A DNA stretch of 64,000 bases from the NCBI GenBank assembly GCA_035699085.1, contig DASSBG010000019.1, positions 1-64,000 of the forward strand, in the 5' to 3' direction. Source of the stretch: DASSBG01 sp035699085. GTDB taxonomy: Bacteria > Pseudomonadota > Gammaproteobacteria > Xanthomonadales > Rhodanobacteraceae. Below the pieces are notes generated by a model that did no database searches, had not been told where the DNA came from, and was given only the letters and a program-made list of their open reading frames with translations. How positions within the stretch are numbered: position 1 is the first letter of the stretch; each line of letters starts with the position of its first letter. A program made the translations under genes and the position numbers. Shown here one piece after another: positions 15,675-25,400 of the stretch.

Positions 15675-18149
15675 TCAGCGCCGCAGCAGCTGCAGCGGCG
15701 GCGTCCGCGCCACCCGCCACGTGCCGACCAGGCCGAGCAGCATCACCACGACCGCGGCCAGTGCGCCGACCCAGAGCAGCGTTGGCCAGGGCGGCACGAA
15801 CCGCTCGATGCGAAACACGCCGCGCGCCAGCCACAGGCCTGCACCGGCGGCGCCGAGCACGGCGCTGAGCGCCGCCACCAGCCCGAGCAGGGCGAACTCG
15901 CAGGCCGCCGTGACGCGCAGTTGCCGTCGCTGCGCGCCCAGCGTGCGCAGCAGCGCCGCCTCGTGTCGGCGTTCGGCGGCGCTGGCGGCCAGCGCCGCGG
16001 CCAGCACCAGCGCGCCGGCCAGCAGGCTGAAGCCAAGCACCCAGCGCACCGCGCTGCCCACCTGCTCGACAATGCCGCGGATGCGGTCGAGCAGCGCGTC
16101 GATGTCGATCAGGCTGAGGTTGGGGTAATCACGCGACAGCGTCGCAAGCCGGTCGGCGCGCGCCGGCGGAAGGTGAAAGCTCGCCACCCAGGTGTGCGGC
16201 AGCGCGCGCGCGTGGGCCGGGTCGAGCAGCAGGAAAAAGTTGACCCGGAACGAGCGCCAATCCACCTGGCGAACGCTGGATACCGTCGCGTCCAGCGTCG
16301 CTGCGCCGACCTTGAAGCGCATCGTGTCGCCGATCTTCAGCCTGAACATCTCCTGCCAGCGCTGGTCAACGGAGACCTGCGGCTGCAGCGGATGGGCATT
16401 GCTCCAGCGGCCGGCGACCACCTTGTTGGACGGCGGCAGCGACCCGCTCCACGACAGCCGCACCTGGCGATCGGCCCAGCGCGACGCGTCGGGATCCTCG
16501 AAGTGCACGCTGTGGATCGGCTGGCCATTGATTGCGGTCAGCTTGCCCACGGCCAGCGGCAGCATGTTGAGATTGTCGGCGCCCAGCCGGGCCAGCGTCG
16601 TGCGCAGGCCCTGGCGCTGGTCGCTTTGCAGGTTCAGCACGAACCAGTTGGGGGTGTCAGCCGGCAGCTCCTGGCGCCAGCCGGCCAGCAGCGCCGGCGC
16701 CACGATGCCGAGCAGCAGCAGCGCGGTGAGCCCCAGCGCCAGCGCGGTGGCCTGGATCAGGGTCAGTCCGCGGCGCCGCGCCAGCGCCGCCAGCCCCAGG
16801 CGCAGTGCGGGATGCACGGCCGGCGCCAGCCGCCGCGCCAGCCACAGCAGCAGCGCCGCCAGCAGCAGCGCCAGCAGCGCGACGGCGGCGAGGCTGGCGC
16901 TGATGACCAGCGCGAGCGTCGCCGACCCGCCCTGCAGCCAGATCAGCAGCACCGCAACCGCCGCAGGCACCAGGTAGAGCACGTCGAAGCGCCGCGGCCG
17001 GCGACCGATGTCGCGGCGGAATACGGCCACCGGCGGCACCTCGCCGAGCCGCGCCAGCGGCGGCAAGGCAAAACCCGCCAGCACCGCCAGGCCGGCGAGC
17101 GCCGCGGCGAAGGCCGGGCCGATGGGCAGCGCGGTGGGTGCCTGTCCGAACAGGCCATGCAGCGCCAGCCAGGCCGCCTGCGCCAGTCCAAGCGCCAGCG
17201 CCGACCCCAGCGCCGCCGAGGGCAAGGCCAGCAGCGTGAGCGTCAGGACCAGCAGCGCCAGCACCTGCCGGCGCGGCGTGCCCAGCGCGCGCAGCAGCGC
17301 CACCTCGTCGCGCTTGCGGCGCGCGTAACGCTGCGCCGCCAGCGCGATGGCGACGCCGGCCAGCAACGCCGCCAGCAGCGCGGTCAGGCGCAGGAAGGCG
17401 CCGGCGCGTTCGAACGACGAGCGCACCCGCTCCTGGGTCTTCTGCGGCGTGATGAGCTCGGCGCCTTGCGGCAGGTGCGCTTTTGCAAGCGCAGACCATT
17501 GTTTGACCCTTCCCGGCGCGCCGGCCACCAGCAACTGGTGACGCGCGCGGCTGCCGACGCCGAGCAGGCCGGCCGCGCGCGCGTCGGCGAGGTTCATCTG
17601 CGCGCGGGGCGCAAGCGCGAACAGCTGACCGCCGTCCGGCTCGCTGACCAGCTCGGCGGCGATCCGCAACTCGCTCCCACCGACCTGCACCCGGTCGCCC
17701 ACCGCCAGGCCCAAGCCGACCAGCGCACGGTGGTCAAGGTAAACGGTGCCGGCGGCCGGGCCGTGGCCGCTGCGTTGCGCGCCGCCAGCGCCGGCCAGCA
17801 CTTGCTTGCCGCGCAGCGGCCAGGCGGCATCCACCGCGGCGACATCCAGCAGCTGGCTGTGCTCGCCGGCAAAGGCGACGCTGGGAAAGCGCGCACTGGT
17901 GCTGGTGCGCAGGCCAAGCTCGCGGGCCGCGTCGCCCAGCGCGTGCGGCAACGGCGAGGGCGCCGAGACGCCGGCATCGCCACCGATCAGTTGCGAGGCG
18001 CCGGCCAGCACGCCGCGCTCGACCCGCGCCGAGAGCGTTGCCACCACGCCCAATGCCGTCACTGCCAGCACCAGCGCCAGGCCCAGCGTGCGCAGCTCCG
18101 CCAGGCGCCATTCGCGCCGCAGTGTGCGCCAGGCGAGGGCGGCCAGCAT
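15675..18149 (-). CDS. ybbP: FtsX-like ABC transporter permease (YbbP type)
   Basis: 824 residues, the size of YbbP. It has a first membrane helix at the N-terminus (LRTLGLALVLAVTALGVVATLSA), a large periplasmic domain, an FtsX block of three helices around residues 250-390 with the cytoplasmic RKRDEVALLRALGTPRRQV loop, a second large loop, and a final FtsX block with ERRHEAALLRTLGAQRRQL near the end. With the ATPase YbbA it forms a type VII, mechanotransmission-like ABC system; the substrate is unknown, and lipid or lipoprotein handling has been suggested. The ATG shares one base with the ybbA stop. Confidence 0.87.
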   Translation of the reverse strand: MLAALAWRTLRREWRLAELRTLGLALVLAVTALGVVATLSARVERGVLAGASQLIGGDAGVSAPSPLPHALGDAARELGLRTSTSARFPSVAFAGEHSQLLDVAAVDAAWPLRGKQVLAGAGGAQRSGHGPAAGTVYLDHRALVGLGLAVGDRVQVGGSELRIAAELVSEPDGGQLFALAPRAQMNLADARAAGLLGVGSRARHQLLVAGAPGRVKQWSALAKAHLPQGAELITPQKTQERVRSSFERAGAFLRLTALLAALLAGVAIALAAQRYARRKRDEVALLRALGTPRRQVLALLVLTLTLLALPSAALGSALALGLAQAAWLALHGLFGQAPTALPIGPAFAAALAGLAVLAGFALPPLARLGEVPPVAVFRRDIGRRPRRFDVLYLVPAAVAVLLIWLQGGSATLALVISASLAAVALLALLLAALLLWLARRLAPAVHPALRLGLAALARRRGLTLIQATALALGLTALLLLGIVAPALLAGWRQELPADTPNWFVLNLQSDQRQGLRTTLARLGADNLNMLPLAVGKLTAINGQPIHSVHFEDPDASRWADRQVRLSWSGSLPPSNKVVAGRWSNAHPLQPQVSVDQRWQEMFRLKIGDTMRFKVGAATLDATVSSVRQVDWRSFRVNFFLLLDPAHARALPHTWVASFHLPPARADRLATLSRDYPNLSLIDIDALLDRIRGIVEQVGSAVRWVLGFSLLAGALVLAAALAASAAERRHEAALLRTLGAQRRQLRVTAACEFALLGLVAALSAVLGAAGAGLWLARGVFRIERFVPPWPTLLWVGALAAVVVMLLGLVGTWRVARTPPLQLLRR

Positions 18150-18829
18150 CACGCCACCAACCGGCCGTCGTCGAGTTCGGCGACATGCGCGCAGCGCCCC
18201 GCAAGCTGCGCATCGTGCGTCACCAGCACCAGGGTGGTGGAGTGGGTGCGGTTGAGTTCGAACAGCAGATCGCAAACGGTCGCGCCGGTGCGCCGATCGA
18301 GGTTGCCGGTCGGTTCGTCGGCAAACAGCACGCGTGGCTCGTGCACGAAGGCGCGCGCCAGCGCCACGCGCTGCTGCTCGCCGCCTGACAGTTGGTAGGG
18401 ATAATGACCACGCCGCGCCGCCAGGCCGACCGCGTCCAGCGCAGCGCGCGCTCGCGCCCGCACGTCACGCTCGCCGGCCAGCTCCAGCGGCAGCATCACG
18501 TTCTCTTCCGCGCTCAGCGCCGGCAGCAGGTGGAAGGACTGGAACACGAAGCCCACCAGCCGCCGGCGCAGCGCCGCGCGTGCCTCCTCGTCCAGCGCCG
18601 GCAGGTCATGGCCGTCGAGCAGGATGCGGCCGCTGCTCGGCGTGTCCAGGCCGGCCAGCAGGCCGAGCAGGGTGGTCTTGCCCGAGCCCGAGGCGCCGAC
18701 GATGGCCAGGCTGTCGCCCCGCTGAAGCGCCAGCGACACCCGGTCGAGGATGTCGATGCGGCCGGCCGGCCCGACCAGGCTCTTGCTAACATCCTCGGCC
18801 CGCACCATCGGCTGTCCGGAATCGCCCAT
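18149..18829 (-). CDS. ybbA: ABC transporter ATPase (YbbA type)
   Basis: 226 residues. Walker A GASGSGKT, Q-loop FVFQSFHLLPALSAEENVMLPLEL, signature YQLSGGEQQR, Walker B VLFADEPTGNLD and LVTHD are all present. The LolD/MacB-like sequence pairs with the FtsX-like permease that follows with a one-base overlap. Start 18829 has GAGGAG about 10 bases upstream, inside tesA; an ATG at 18808 is an alternative. The chosen start codon overlaps the divergent tesA start within a single CATG. The tesA-ybbA-ybbP order is conserved in E. coli. Confidence 0.92.
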   Translation of the reverse strand: MGDSGQPMVRAEDVSKSLVGPAGRIDILDRVSLALQRGDSLAIVGASGSGKTTLLGLLAGLDTPSSGRILLDGHDLPALDEEARAALRRRLVGFVFQSFHLLPALSAEENVMLPLELAGERDVRARARAALDAVGLAARRGHYPYQLSGGEQQRVALARAFVHEPRVLFADEPTGNLDRRTGATVCDLLFELNRTHSTTLVLVTHDAQLAGRCAHVAELDDGRLVA

Positions 18830-19475
18830 GCGTCGTGTTCTCCTCGCCGTCCTCTGTTGCCTTGCCAGTGTGGCCGCCGTTGCCGGCGCCGCGACGCCGC
18901 CGAAGACCATCATGGTGCTGGGTGACTCACTGTCCGCCGCGCACAATATCCCGATCGAGGCCGGCTGGGTGCACCGGCTGCAGGCGCGGCTCGACGCCTT
19001 GCAACCGCCGCGCCGCCTGGTCAATGCCAGCATCAGCGGTGAAACCACGCAAAGCGGCCGCAGCCGGCTGCCGTCATTGCTGCAACAGTACCAGCCGGCG
19101 CTGGTGATCCTCGAACTGGGCGCCAACGATGGCCTGCGCGGCCTGCCGCTGGCGCAGATCCGCAGCAACCTCGACGCCATGATCGCCGCCTGCACGGCGG
19201 CCGGCGTCAAGGTGCTGCTGCTGGGCATCGAGCTGCCGGTCAACTACGGCCCGCGCTACCGCGACGGCTTGCGCGCCATCTACGCCGACCTCGCCAGGAA
19301 GCACGACACCGGTCTGGTGCCGTTCCTGCTCGACGGCGTCGCACTGAAGCCCGAGCTGATGCAGGCCGACGGCATGCACCCCACCGCCGCTGGCGAACCA
19401 CGGGTCGCCGCCAACGTCTGGCAGGCCCTCGCGCCCATGCTCCAGCCGCCAGCGGCCACGGCCCCCGACAACTGA
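18828..19475 (+). CDS. tesA: Arylesterase / multifunctional acyl-CoA thioesterase, SGNH family
   Basis: 215 residues with a signal peptide (MRRVLLAVLCCLASVAAVAGAA), so periplasmic. The four SGNH blocks are visible: LGDSLSAAHN with Ser34, the Gly of ISGET, GANDGLRG, and DGMHPTAAGE with Asp181 and His184. It hydrolyses acyl-CoA and short esters and acts as lysophospholipase in E. coli. Divergent from ybbA, with start codons overlapping in CATG at 18827-18830. Confidence 0.93.
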   Translation: MRRVLLAVLCCLASVAAVAGAATPPKTIMVLGDSLSAAHNIPIEAGWVHRLQARLDALQPPRRLVNASISGETTQSGRSRLPSLLQQYQPALVILELGANDGLRGLPLAQIRSNLDAMIAACTAAGVKVLLLGIELPVNYGPRYRDGLRAIYADLARKHDTGLVPFLLDGVALKPELMQADGMHPTAAGEPRVAANVWQALAPMLQPPAATAPDN

Positions 19476-19517
19476 AGCCCCCGCCCACTGCTTGCCGATG
19501 GCGACTTGACGATAGCG

Positions 19518-19558
19518 TTCACATCTGTAATCGTTCCGTCTTGCTTACATGTGTAAAC
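19518..19558 (+). promoter_or_regulatory. Two BlaI-type operators upstream of the blaI-like gene
   Basis: TTCACATCTGTAA (19518-19530) and TTACATGTGTAA (19545-19556) are both partial palindromes with the ACAT-x-TGTA core known for BlaI/MecI operators, with centres about 27 bp apart. TTGAC at 19506-19510 may be part of the -35 region. The second lies just before the start at 19571, so a bound dimer would block transcription of the operon (autoregulation). Confidence 0.65.
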
Positions 19559-19570
19559 GAAGAAGCGGTG

Positions 19571-19939
19571 ATGATCAGTGATGCCGAAGCCGTACTGATG
19601 GAAGCGCTGTGGCGACAGTCGCCGCGGAGTTCCGAAGAGCTGTTTGCCGAGGTCGGCCCGGCGCGGGGGTGGCAGGAGGGGACGGTGAAATCCCTTCTCA
19701 ACCGCCTGTTGAAGAAGCGCGCCATCAGCGCGCAACGCGATGGCCGGCGCTACCTCTACACGCCGCGGTTGGCCCGCGAGCATTACGTAATGCAGCAAAG
19801 TACGGACCTGCTTGACCGCTTGTTTGGAGGCCGCGTCGCCCCATTGGTGGCGCATTTCAGCGAGCACCGCAAGCTCGGCAAGAAAGACATTGCGGAGCTG
19901 AAACGCCTGATCCGGGAGCTCGATGATGACGGCGACTGA
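19571..19939 (+). CDS. BlaI/MecI/CopY family transcriptional repressor
   Basis: 122 residues. The winged helix is seen in ISDAEAVLMEALWRQSPRSSEELF, WQEGTVKSLLNRLLKKRAISAQRDGRRYLYTP, with a C-terminal dimerisation helix. BlaI repressors are cut by a partner M56 metallopeptidase upon a signal; that partner follows with a 17-bp overlap. I start at ATG 19571; earlier in-frame codons fall in the operator. Whether the signal is a beta-lactam is open, since no beta-lactamase gene lies near. Confidence 0.9.
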   Translation: MISDAEAVLMEALWRQSPRSSEELFAEVGPARGWQEGTVKSLLNRLLKKRAISAQRDGRRYLYTPRLAREHYVMQQSTDLLDRLFGGRVAPLVAHFSEHRKLGKKDIAELKRLIRELDDDGD

Positions 19940-21251
19940 TGTGCTGCAGCACCTGTGGTTTGCCACTTTGGCCTTGAGCCTGGCGCTGGCGGTCGTGGCG
20001 ATCCTGCGGCGGCCGTGGCTGCGGGCGTTCGGTGCCGAACAGGCCTGCCACCTCTGGTGGCTGCCGCCCCTGGCCGTGCTGGCGAGCCAGTTGCCGCGGC
20101 CCGCCCTGCTGCCGCCGGTGATGGTGCAGGCGCCCGTGCTGCATTGGCTGAGTGACTCGTCGGTACCGGCAAGCAGGCTCGCGGCTGCTGCGGCGCCGGC
20201 CTGGCCGGCATGGCTGCTGCTGGCGTGGTTGCTTGGCGCCGGCGCCTGCCTGCTGTTGGCGGCGTGGCAGCAGAGGTCGTTCGCCGCCCGCATCCGCGGG
20301 GCGCATCCGTCGCCACACGAATCGCTGCCGCAGGTCTGGGTCGCCGACGACTGTGCCATCGGTCCGGCTCTCGTCGGCGTCTGGCGGCCGCGCATCGTCG
20401 TGCCGGCTGATTTTGCACAGCGCCACGATGCCAGCGAACGCAGGCTCATTCTGGCGCACGAGATGGCGCACGCGCGCCGCCGCGACACGCTGGCCTCGCT
20501 GGTCGCCACCATCGTCCGCGCCCTGTTCTGGTTCCATCCCGCGGCGTGGTGGGCTGAACAGCGGATGCGGCGCGACCAGGATCTGGCCTGCGACGCGGTG
20601 GTGCTGCGGAGCCGTCCAGGTTTGCGGCGTTGTTATGCCGGGGCCATGTTGAAGGTGCAGTGCCCTGCGCTGGCGGCGCCGCTGGCCTGTCCCTGGCTCT
20701 CCCATCCCCTCAAGGAGCGGATCGTCATGTTGAAAGCATCCCTGCCCACCGCTGGACGCCGCAGGGTCGGTCTCGGCGCCATGCTGCTGCTGACCATCAT
20801 TTGCAGCGGCAGCGTGTACGCCGCGCGTTCGGCCGCTGCACCATCCATGCCGGCCAACGGCGCCACGATCTACCAGCTGTCGCTGGTGCTGACGCGCGGT
20901 GATGCCACCGTCTCCAGTCCGACCCTCTGCGTCCACGCGGCCGAAGCTGCGCGGCTGGTGGTCTCTCCCCGCGTCCGCGTAATCGTCGACGGCGGCGTTC
21001 CTCGCCCTTCGGCGACAACCGCTCTTGCGGTTCAATTCAAGATGACTCCGCTCGCGCGACAGCGCGTGGAAGTTGCCCTCGACGGCCACGCCGACGATGG
21101 CACCGGGCACCAGATCCGGTTCCAACCGGTGCTGCGCGGCCCGCTGGGCCAGACGATGTCGACCCGGCTGGACACCCCGCAGGGCGCTCCGCTCATGACA
21201 CTGACGGTGCTGCCAAGAGCCGGCTGCAAGGCCGTCTCCACGCCGCTATAG
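19923..21251 (+). CDS. M56 family metallopeptidase (BlaR1/MecR1-like sensor)
   Basis: 442 residues. Three or four membrane helices frame the M56 domain with zinc motif HEMAH at 179-183, preceded by SERRLIL and followed by RRRDTLASLVATIVRALFWFHPAAWWAEQRMRRDQDLACDAVVL, where Glu/Asp give further ligands. One helix near residue 280 leads to a ~150-residue extracytoplasmic domain. That domain has no penicillin-binding SxxK and KTG pattern, so it does not look like a beta-lactam sensor. It probably cleaves the BlaI-like repressor; the signal is unknown. The start overlaps the repressor gene by 17 bp. Confidence 0.88.
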   Translation: MMTATDVLQHLWFATLALSLALAVVAILRRPWLRAFGAEQACHLWWLPPLAVLASQLPRPALLPPVMVQAPVLHWLSDSSVPASRLAAAAAPAWPAWLLLAWLLGAGACLLLAAWQQRSFAARIRGAHPSPHESLPQVWVADDCAIGPALVGVWRPRIVVPADFAQRHDASERRLILAHEMAHARRRDTLASLVATIVRALFWFHPAAWWAEQRMRRDQDLACDAVVLRSRPGLRRCYAGAMLKVQCPALAAPLACPWLSHPLKERIVMLKASLPTAGRRRVGLGAMLLLTIICSGSVYAARSAAAPSMPANGATIYQLSLVLTRGDATVSSPTLCVHAAEAARLVVSPRVRVIVDGGVPRPSATTALAVQFKMTPLARQRVEVALDGHADDGTGHQIRFQPVLRGPLGQTMSTRLDTPQGAPLMTLTVLPRAGCKAVSTPL

Positions 21252-21439
21252 CACCTTGCGCCGCTCCGTAGCGCGCTTTTGACTTTGGGGTCCCGGGTCC
21301 CCGTGTATCGTGTGCGGGCCATTTGGTCCGCCGTCTCGACTCTCCGATGAACCACAGCGGCGCCCGCCGGAGCCGCGGACTTGATCCCCGCGGCGCAAGT
21401 CCCGACCATGGCGCTTTGCCACCCGTCGAGGAGCAGGCC

Positions 21440-22390
21440 ATGGAACTGCGCAAACTGGGCCGGTCGGAGCTGCGCGTGGCGCCGCTGGCGCTGGGTGGCA
21501 ATGTGTTTGGCTGGACCGCCGACGAGAAGACCTCGTTCGCCGTGCTCGACGCCTTTGTCGCCGCCGGTGGAAACCTGATCGACACCGCCGACAGTTATTC
21601 CCACTGGGTACCCGGCCACAAGGGCGGCGAGTCCGAGACGATCATCGGCAAGTGGCTCAAGCGCAGCGGCAAGCGCGACGCCGTGGTGCTGGCAACCAAG
21701 GTCGGCAAGCCGATGGGTGGCCGCAGGGGCCTCTCGCCCGGCTACATCGCGAGCGCGGTCGAGGATTCGCTGCGCCGCCTGCAGGTCGACGTGATCGATC
21801 TCTACCAGGCCCACGAGGACGATGAGGACACGCCGCTGGTCGAGACGCTGGGTGCCTTTGCGCGGCTGATCGAGCAGGGCAAGGTGCGCGCCATCGGCGC
21901 CTCGAACTTCACCGCCGCGCGGCTGGGCCAGTCGCTGCAGGTCAGCGCGGACCATCGCCTGCCGCGCTACGAAAGCCTGCAGCCGGAATACAACCTGATG
22001 CAGCGCCACGAATACGAGGAGGCGCTGGAGCCGCTGGTGCGCGAACACGAAGTCGGCGTGATCAGCTACTACGCCCTCGCCAGCGGCTTCCTCAGCGGCA
22101 AGTACCGCAGCCGCGAGGACCTGGCCGGGCGCGCCCGCGGCGGCGCGGTCGAAAAGTACCTGAACGCGCGCGGCCTGCGGGTGCTGCGCGCGCTGGACGA
22201 TGCCGCCGCTCGGCACGAGGCGACCCCGGCGCAGGTGTCGCTGGCCTGGCTGATGGCACGGCCGGGCGTCACCGCGCCGATCGCCAGCGCGACGAGCGTC
22301 GCGCAGCTCGAGGAGTTGGCGGGCGCCATGCGCCTCAAGCTGGATGCCGGCGACATCGAGGCGCTCGACCGCGTCAGCGCCGCCGCCTGA
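21440..22390 (+). CDS. Aldo/keto reductase
   Basis: 316 residues, NADPH-dependent TIM-barrel oxidoreductase. Catalytic tetrad: Asp in IDTADSYSHW with Tyr, Lys in VLATKVGKPMGG, His in LYQAHEDDEDTPLVET. IGASNFTAARL and the C-terminal SATSVAQLEELAGAM give the cofactor site. The substrate is not predictable. GAGGAG at 21429-21434 supports ATG 21440. It stands alone, convergent with the mdtABC operon. Confidence 0.92.
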   Translation: MELRKLGRSELRVAPLALGGNVFGWTADEKTSFAVLDAFVAAGGNLIDTADSYSHWVPGHKGGESETIIGKWLKRSGKRDAVVLATKVGKPMGGRRGLSPGYIASAVEDSLRRLQVDVIDLYQAHEDDEDTPLVETLGAFARLIEQGKVRAIGASNFTAARLGQSLQVSADHRLPRYESLQPEYNLMQRHEYEEALEPLVREHEVGVISYYALASGFLSGKYRSREDLAGRARGGAVEKYLNARGLRVLRALDDAAARHEATPAQVSLAWLMARPGVTAPIASATSVAQLEELAGAMRLKLDAGDIEALDRVSAAA

Positions 22391-22402
22391 GCGTGAACGG
22401 CG

Positions 22403-25400
22403 TCAGTGGGCCTGGGCCTGGGCCTGGGCGTGGGCCAGGCGCCGCTGCGCGCGTTTCTCGCGGCGCCGCCGCGAGCGGCGGGCGAAGACCAGGTAAATCG
22501 CCGGCGTCGACAGCAGGGTCAGGCTCTGCGACACGACCAGCCCGCCGATCAGCGCGATGCCCAGCGGCCGCCGCAGCTCGGCGCCGGTGCCGATGCCGAT
22601 GGCCAGTGGCAGCGCCGCCAGGATCGCCACCATCGTGGTCATCATGATCGGTCGGAAGCGCGCGCTGCAGGCGTCGCGAATCGCCTCCAGTGGCGTCATG
22701 CCGGTGCGCTCGGCGACCAGCGCGAAGTCGATCATCATGATGGCGTTCTTTTTCACCAGGCCGATCAGCAACACCAGCGCCATCACCGAGATGATCGACA
22801 GTTCGGTGTTGGTGACGATCAGCGCCAGCAATGCGCCGACGCCCGCCGACGGAATCGTGGACAGGATCGTGATCGGGTGGATCAGGTTCTCGTAGAGGAT
22901 GCCGAGCACGATGTAGACCGCCAGCACCGCAGCCAGAAGCAACAGCATCATGTTGGACTGCATCTCCTGGAAGCGGCGGAAACCCTCGCCGAATTCCAGC
23001 CGGATGCTGCCCGGCAGGCGCATGTCGACGATGGTGTTGCGGATCACCTCGGTGGCCTCGCCCATGCTGACGCCGGGTGCGAGATTGAAGCTGAGGTCCA
23101 TCGAGGTGAACTGGTTGCTGTGGTGGATCTGTGTCGGCGCCAGCCCGGGGACCTGCTCGGTGACGGCCGTGATCGGGATCATCTTGCCGCCGCGGCCTTC
23201 GACGTAGATGCGATTCAGCGCCGCCGGGGTCGCGGTCTCCGAGGGCAGGGCGTTGAGCACCACCTGGTACTGGTCGGTGTCCGAGTAGATGGTGGAGATC
23301 TGCCGCTGGCCGAAGGCGTTGTAGAGGGCGTCGCTCACCGCCGCGACCGACACGCCGAGGCGCGCCGCCTTGTCGCGATCGATCACCATGTTCTGGCGCA
23401 AACCGGCCTCGTCGACGTCGGTGCCGACGTCCTTCAGCAGCGGGCTCTTCTTCAGCTGCTCCTGCAATTTCGGCAGCCACTCGGCCAGTTCCTGCGGGTT
23501 GTCGCCCAGCAGTGAGACGCTGTACTGGGCACCCTGGCTGGTGCCGCCGCCGCCGCTGGGGAGATCCTGGTGGGCGCGCATGCGCAGGTTGATGTCCGGG
23601 AACTTGGCGGCCTTGGCCGACAGCCGCGCCACGACCTGCTGGGTCGACTTGCGCCGCCCGTGGCCGAGCGGCTTGAGCTGGATCGCGAACGACCCGCTGG
23701 TACCGTGGCGGCCGCTGCCGAGCTCGGCGCCGACGTATTCGACGGCCGGGTCCGCCAGCAGCATCTCGTTGACGCGGTCCAGGCGGCTCCTCATGTCCTC
23801 GAAGGACAATGTCGAGCCGGCGCTGGCGCGGGCCCAGATCAGGCCGGTGTCCTGCGGCGGGAAGGCGCCGCCCTTGACCATCCCGAACAGGAAGACCGTC
23901 AGCACCACCAGCAGCAGCGGCTGCAGCGCGAACAGCCGCGGGTGGCGGAGGGCAAAGTCCAGCGCCACCTGGTAGCCACGCAGCATGCCATCCTGCACGC
24001 GGCCCAGCCAGTCGCTGAGGCGCGAGGGCCTGTACTCGCGCGCCGGCCGCAGGAAGCGGCCGCACAGCGCCGGCGTCAGCGTCAGCGACACCGTCGCCGA
24101 GACCAGGATCGCCGCGATCAGCGTGATGGTGAACTCGCGGAAGAACACGCCGATCATGCCAGGCGCAAACAACAGCGGGATGAACACCGCCACCAGCGAG
24201 GCCGTGATCGAAACGATGGTGAAGCCGATTTCACGCGCGCCCTTCAGCGTCGCCTGCAGCCGCGAATCGCCCTCGTCAATGTGGCGGATGATGTTCTCGA
24301 TCACCACGATGGCATCATCGACCACGAAGCCGATGGCGATCACCAGCGCCAGCAGCGACAGGTTGTCGAGGGTGTAGCCGAGTACGTACATGGTCGCGAA
24401 GGCGCCGGCCAGGGACAGCGGTACGGCGGCCGCCGCGATCAGCGTCGGCGCCATCCGGCGAAGGAACAGCGCCATGGTCAGGATGACCATGCCGAGGCTG
24501 ATCAGCAGCGTGATCTGCACCTCGCTGACCGATGCGCGAATGGTTGGCGTGCCATCGTAGAACGGCGTCAGGTGCGTGCCGGGTGGCAGCGTCGCGCGCA
24601 GCACCGGGAGCTCGGCCTTGATGCGGTCGACGGTGGCGATGATGTTGGCCTCGTTGCGCTTGAACACCGAAATGCCGATCGACGGCTTGCCGTTGAAGGT
24701 GGCCGACTGGAAACTGTCTTCCGGCCCCTCGTAGACGTGCGCAATGTCGCGCAGGTGGATCGGCACGCCGTCGCGCACCGCCACGACCAGGTCGGCGAAA
24801 TCCTCGGCGCTGTGCAATTGGTCGTTGGCAGTCACCGCCATGCGCGTGACGCCGTCGCTGATGAAGCCTTGCGGCGAAGTGACGTTGGCGGCGCGCAGCG
24901 CGTTGCGCACCGCGTTGGGCGACAGGCCCATCGCGTTTACGGCGCGCAGGTTGAGGTCCACACGCACCGCCGGCTGCGCGCTGCCAGCGACGTCCACCGA
25001 GGCCACGCCTGGGAGCTGCGCCAGGCGCGGCTGCAGGATGCGCGAAGCGTGGTCATAGAGCTCGGACAGCGGCTGGGTGTCGGAAGTCAGCGCCAGCTGG
25101 ATTACCGGGTCGTTGTTCGGGTTGGCCTTGTGGTAGGTGGGCAGGCTGGTGAGGCCAGAGGGGAGGTCGCTGGCCGCGGCGTTGATGGCGGCCTGCACGT
25201 CGCGCGCGGCGCTGTCGATGTCGACGTCGTCATTGAAGAACAGCAGCACGAAGGTGCTGCCGGTCGAGCTGCGCGAGGACATGCGGTCCACGCCCGGCAC
25301 CTGGCCGAGGTGGCGCTCCAGCGGCGCGGCGACGGTCGCCGCCATGGTGCTGGCATCGGCGCCGGGCTCGGAGGCGGTGACGTAGATCACCGGGAACGAG

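Noticed and set aside
22374..24065. 563-codon minus-strand frame inside mdtC
   Set aside because: Frame-shifted shadow of mdtC with low-complexity Arg/Pro/Gly composition.
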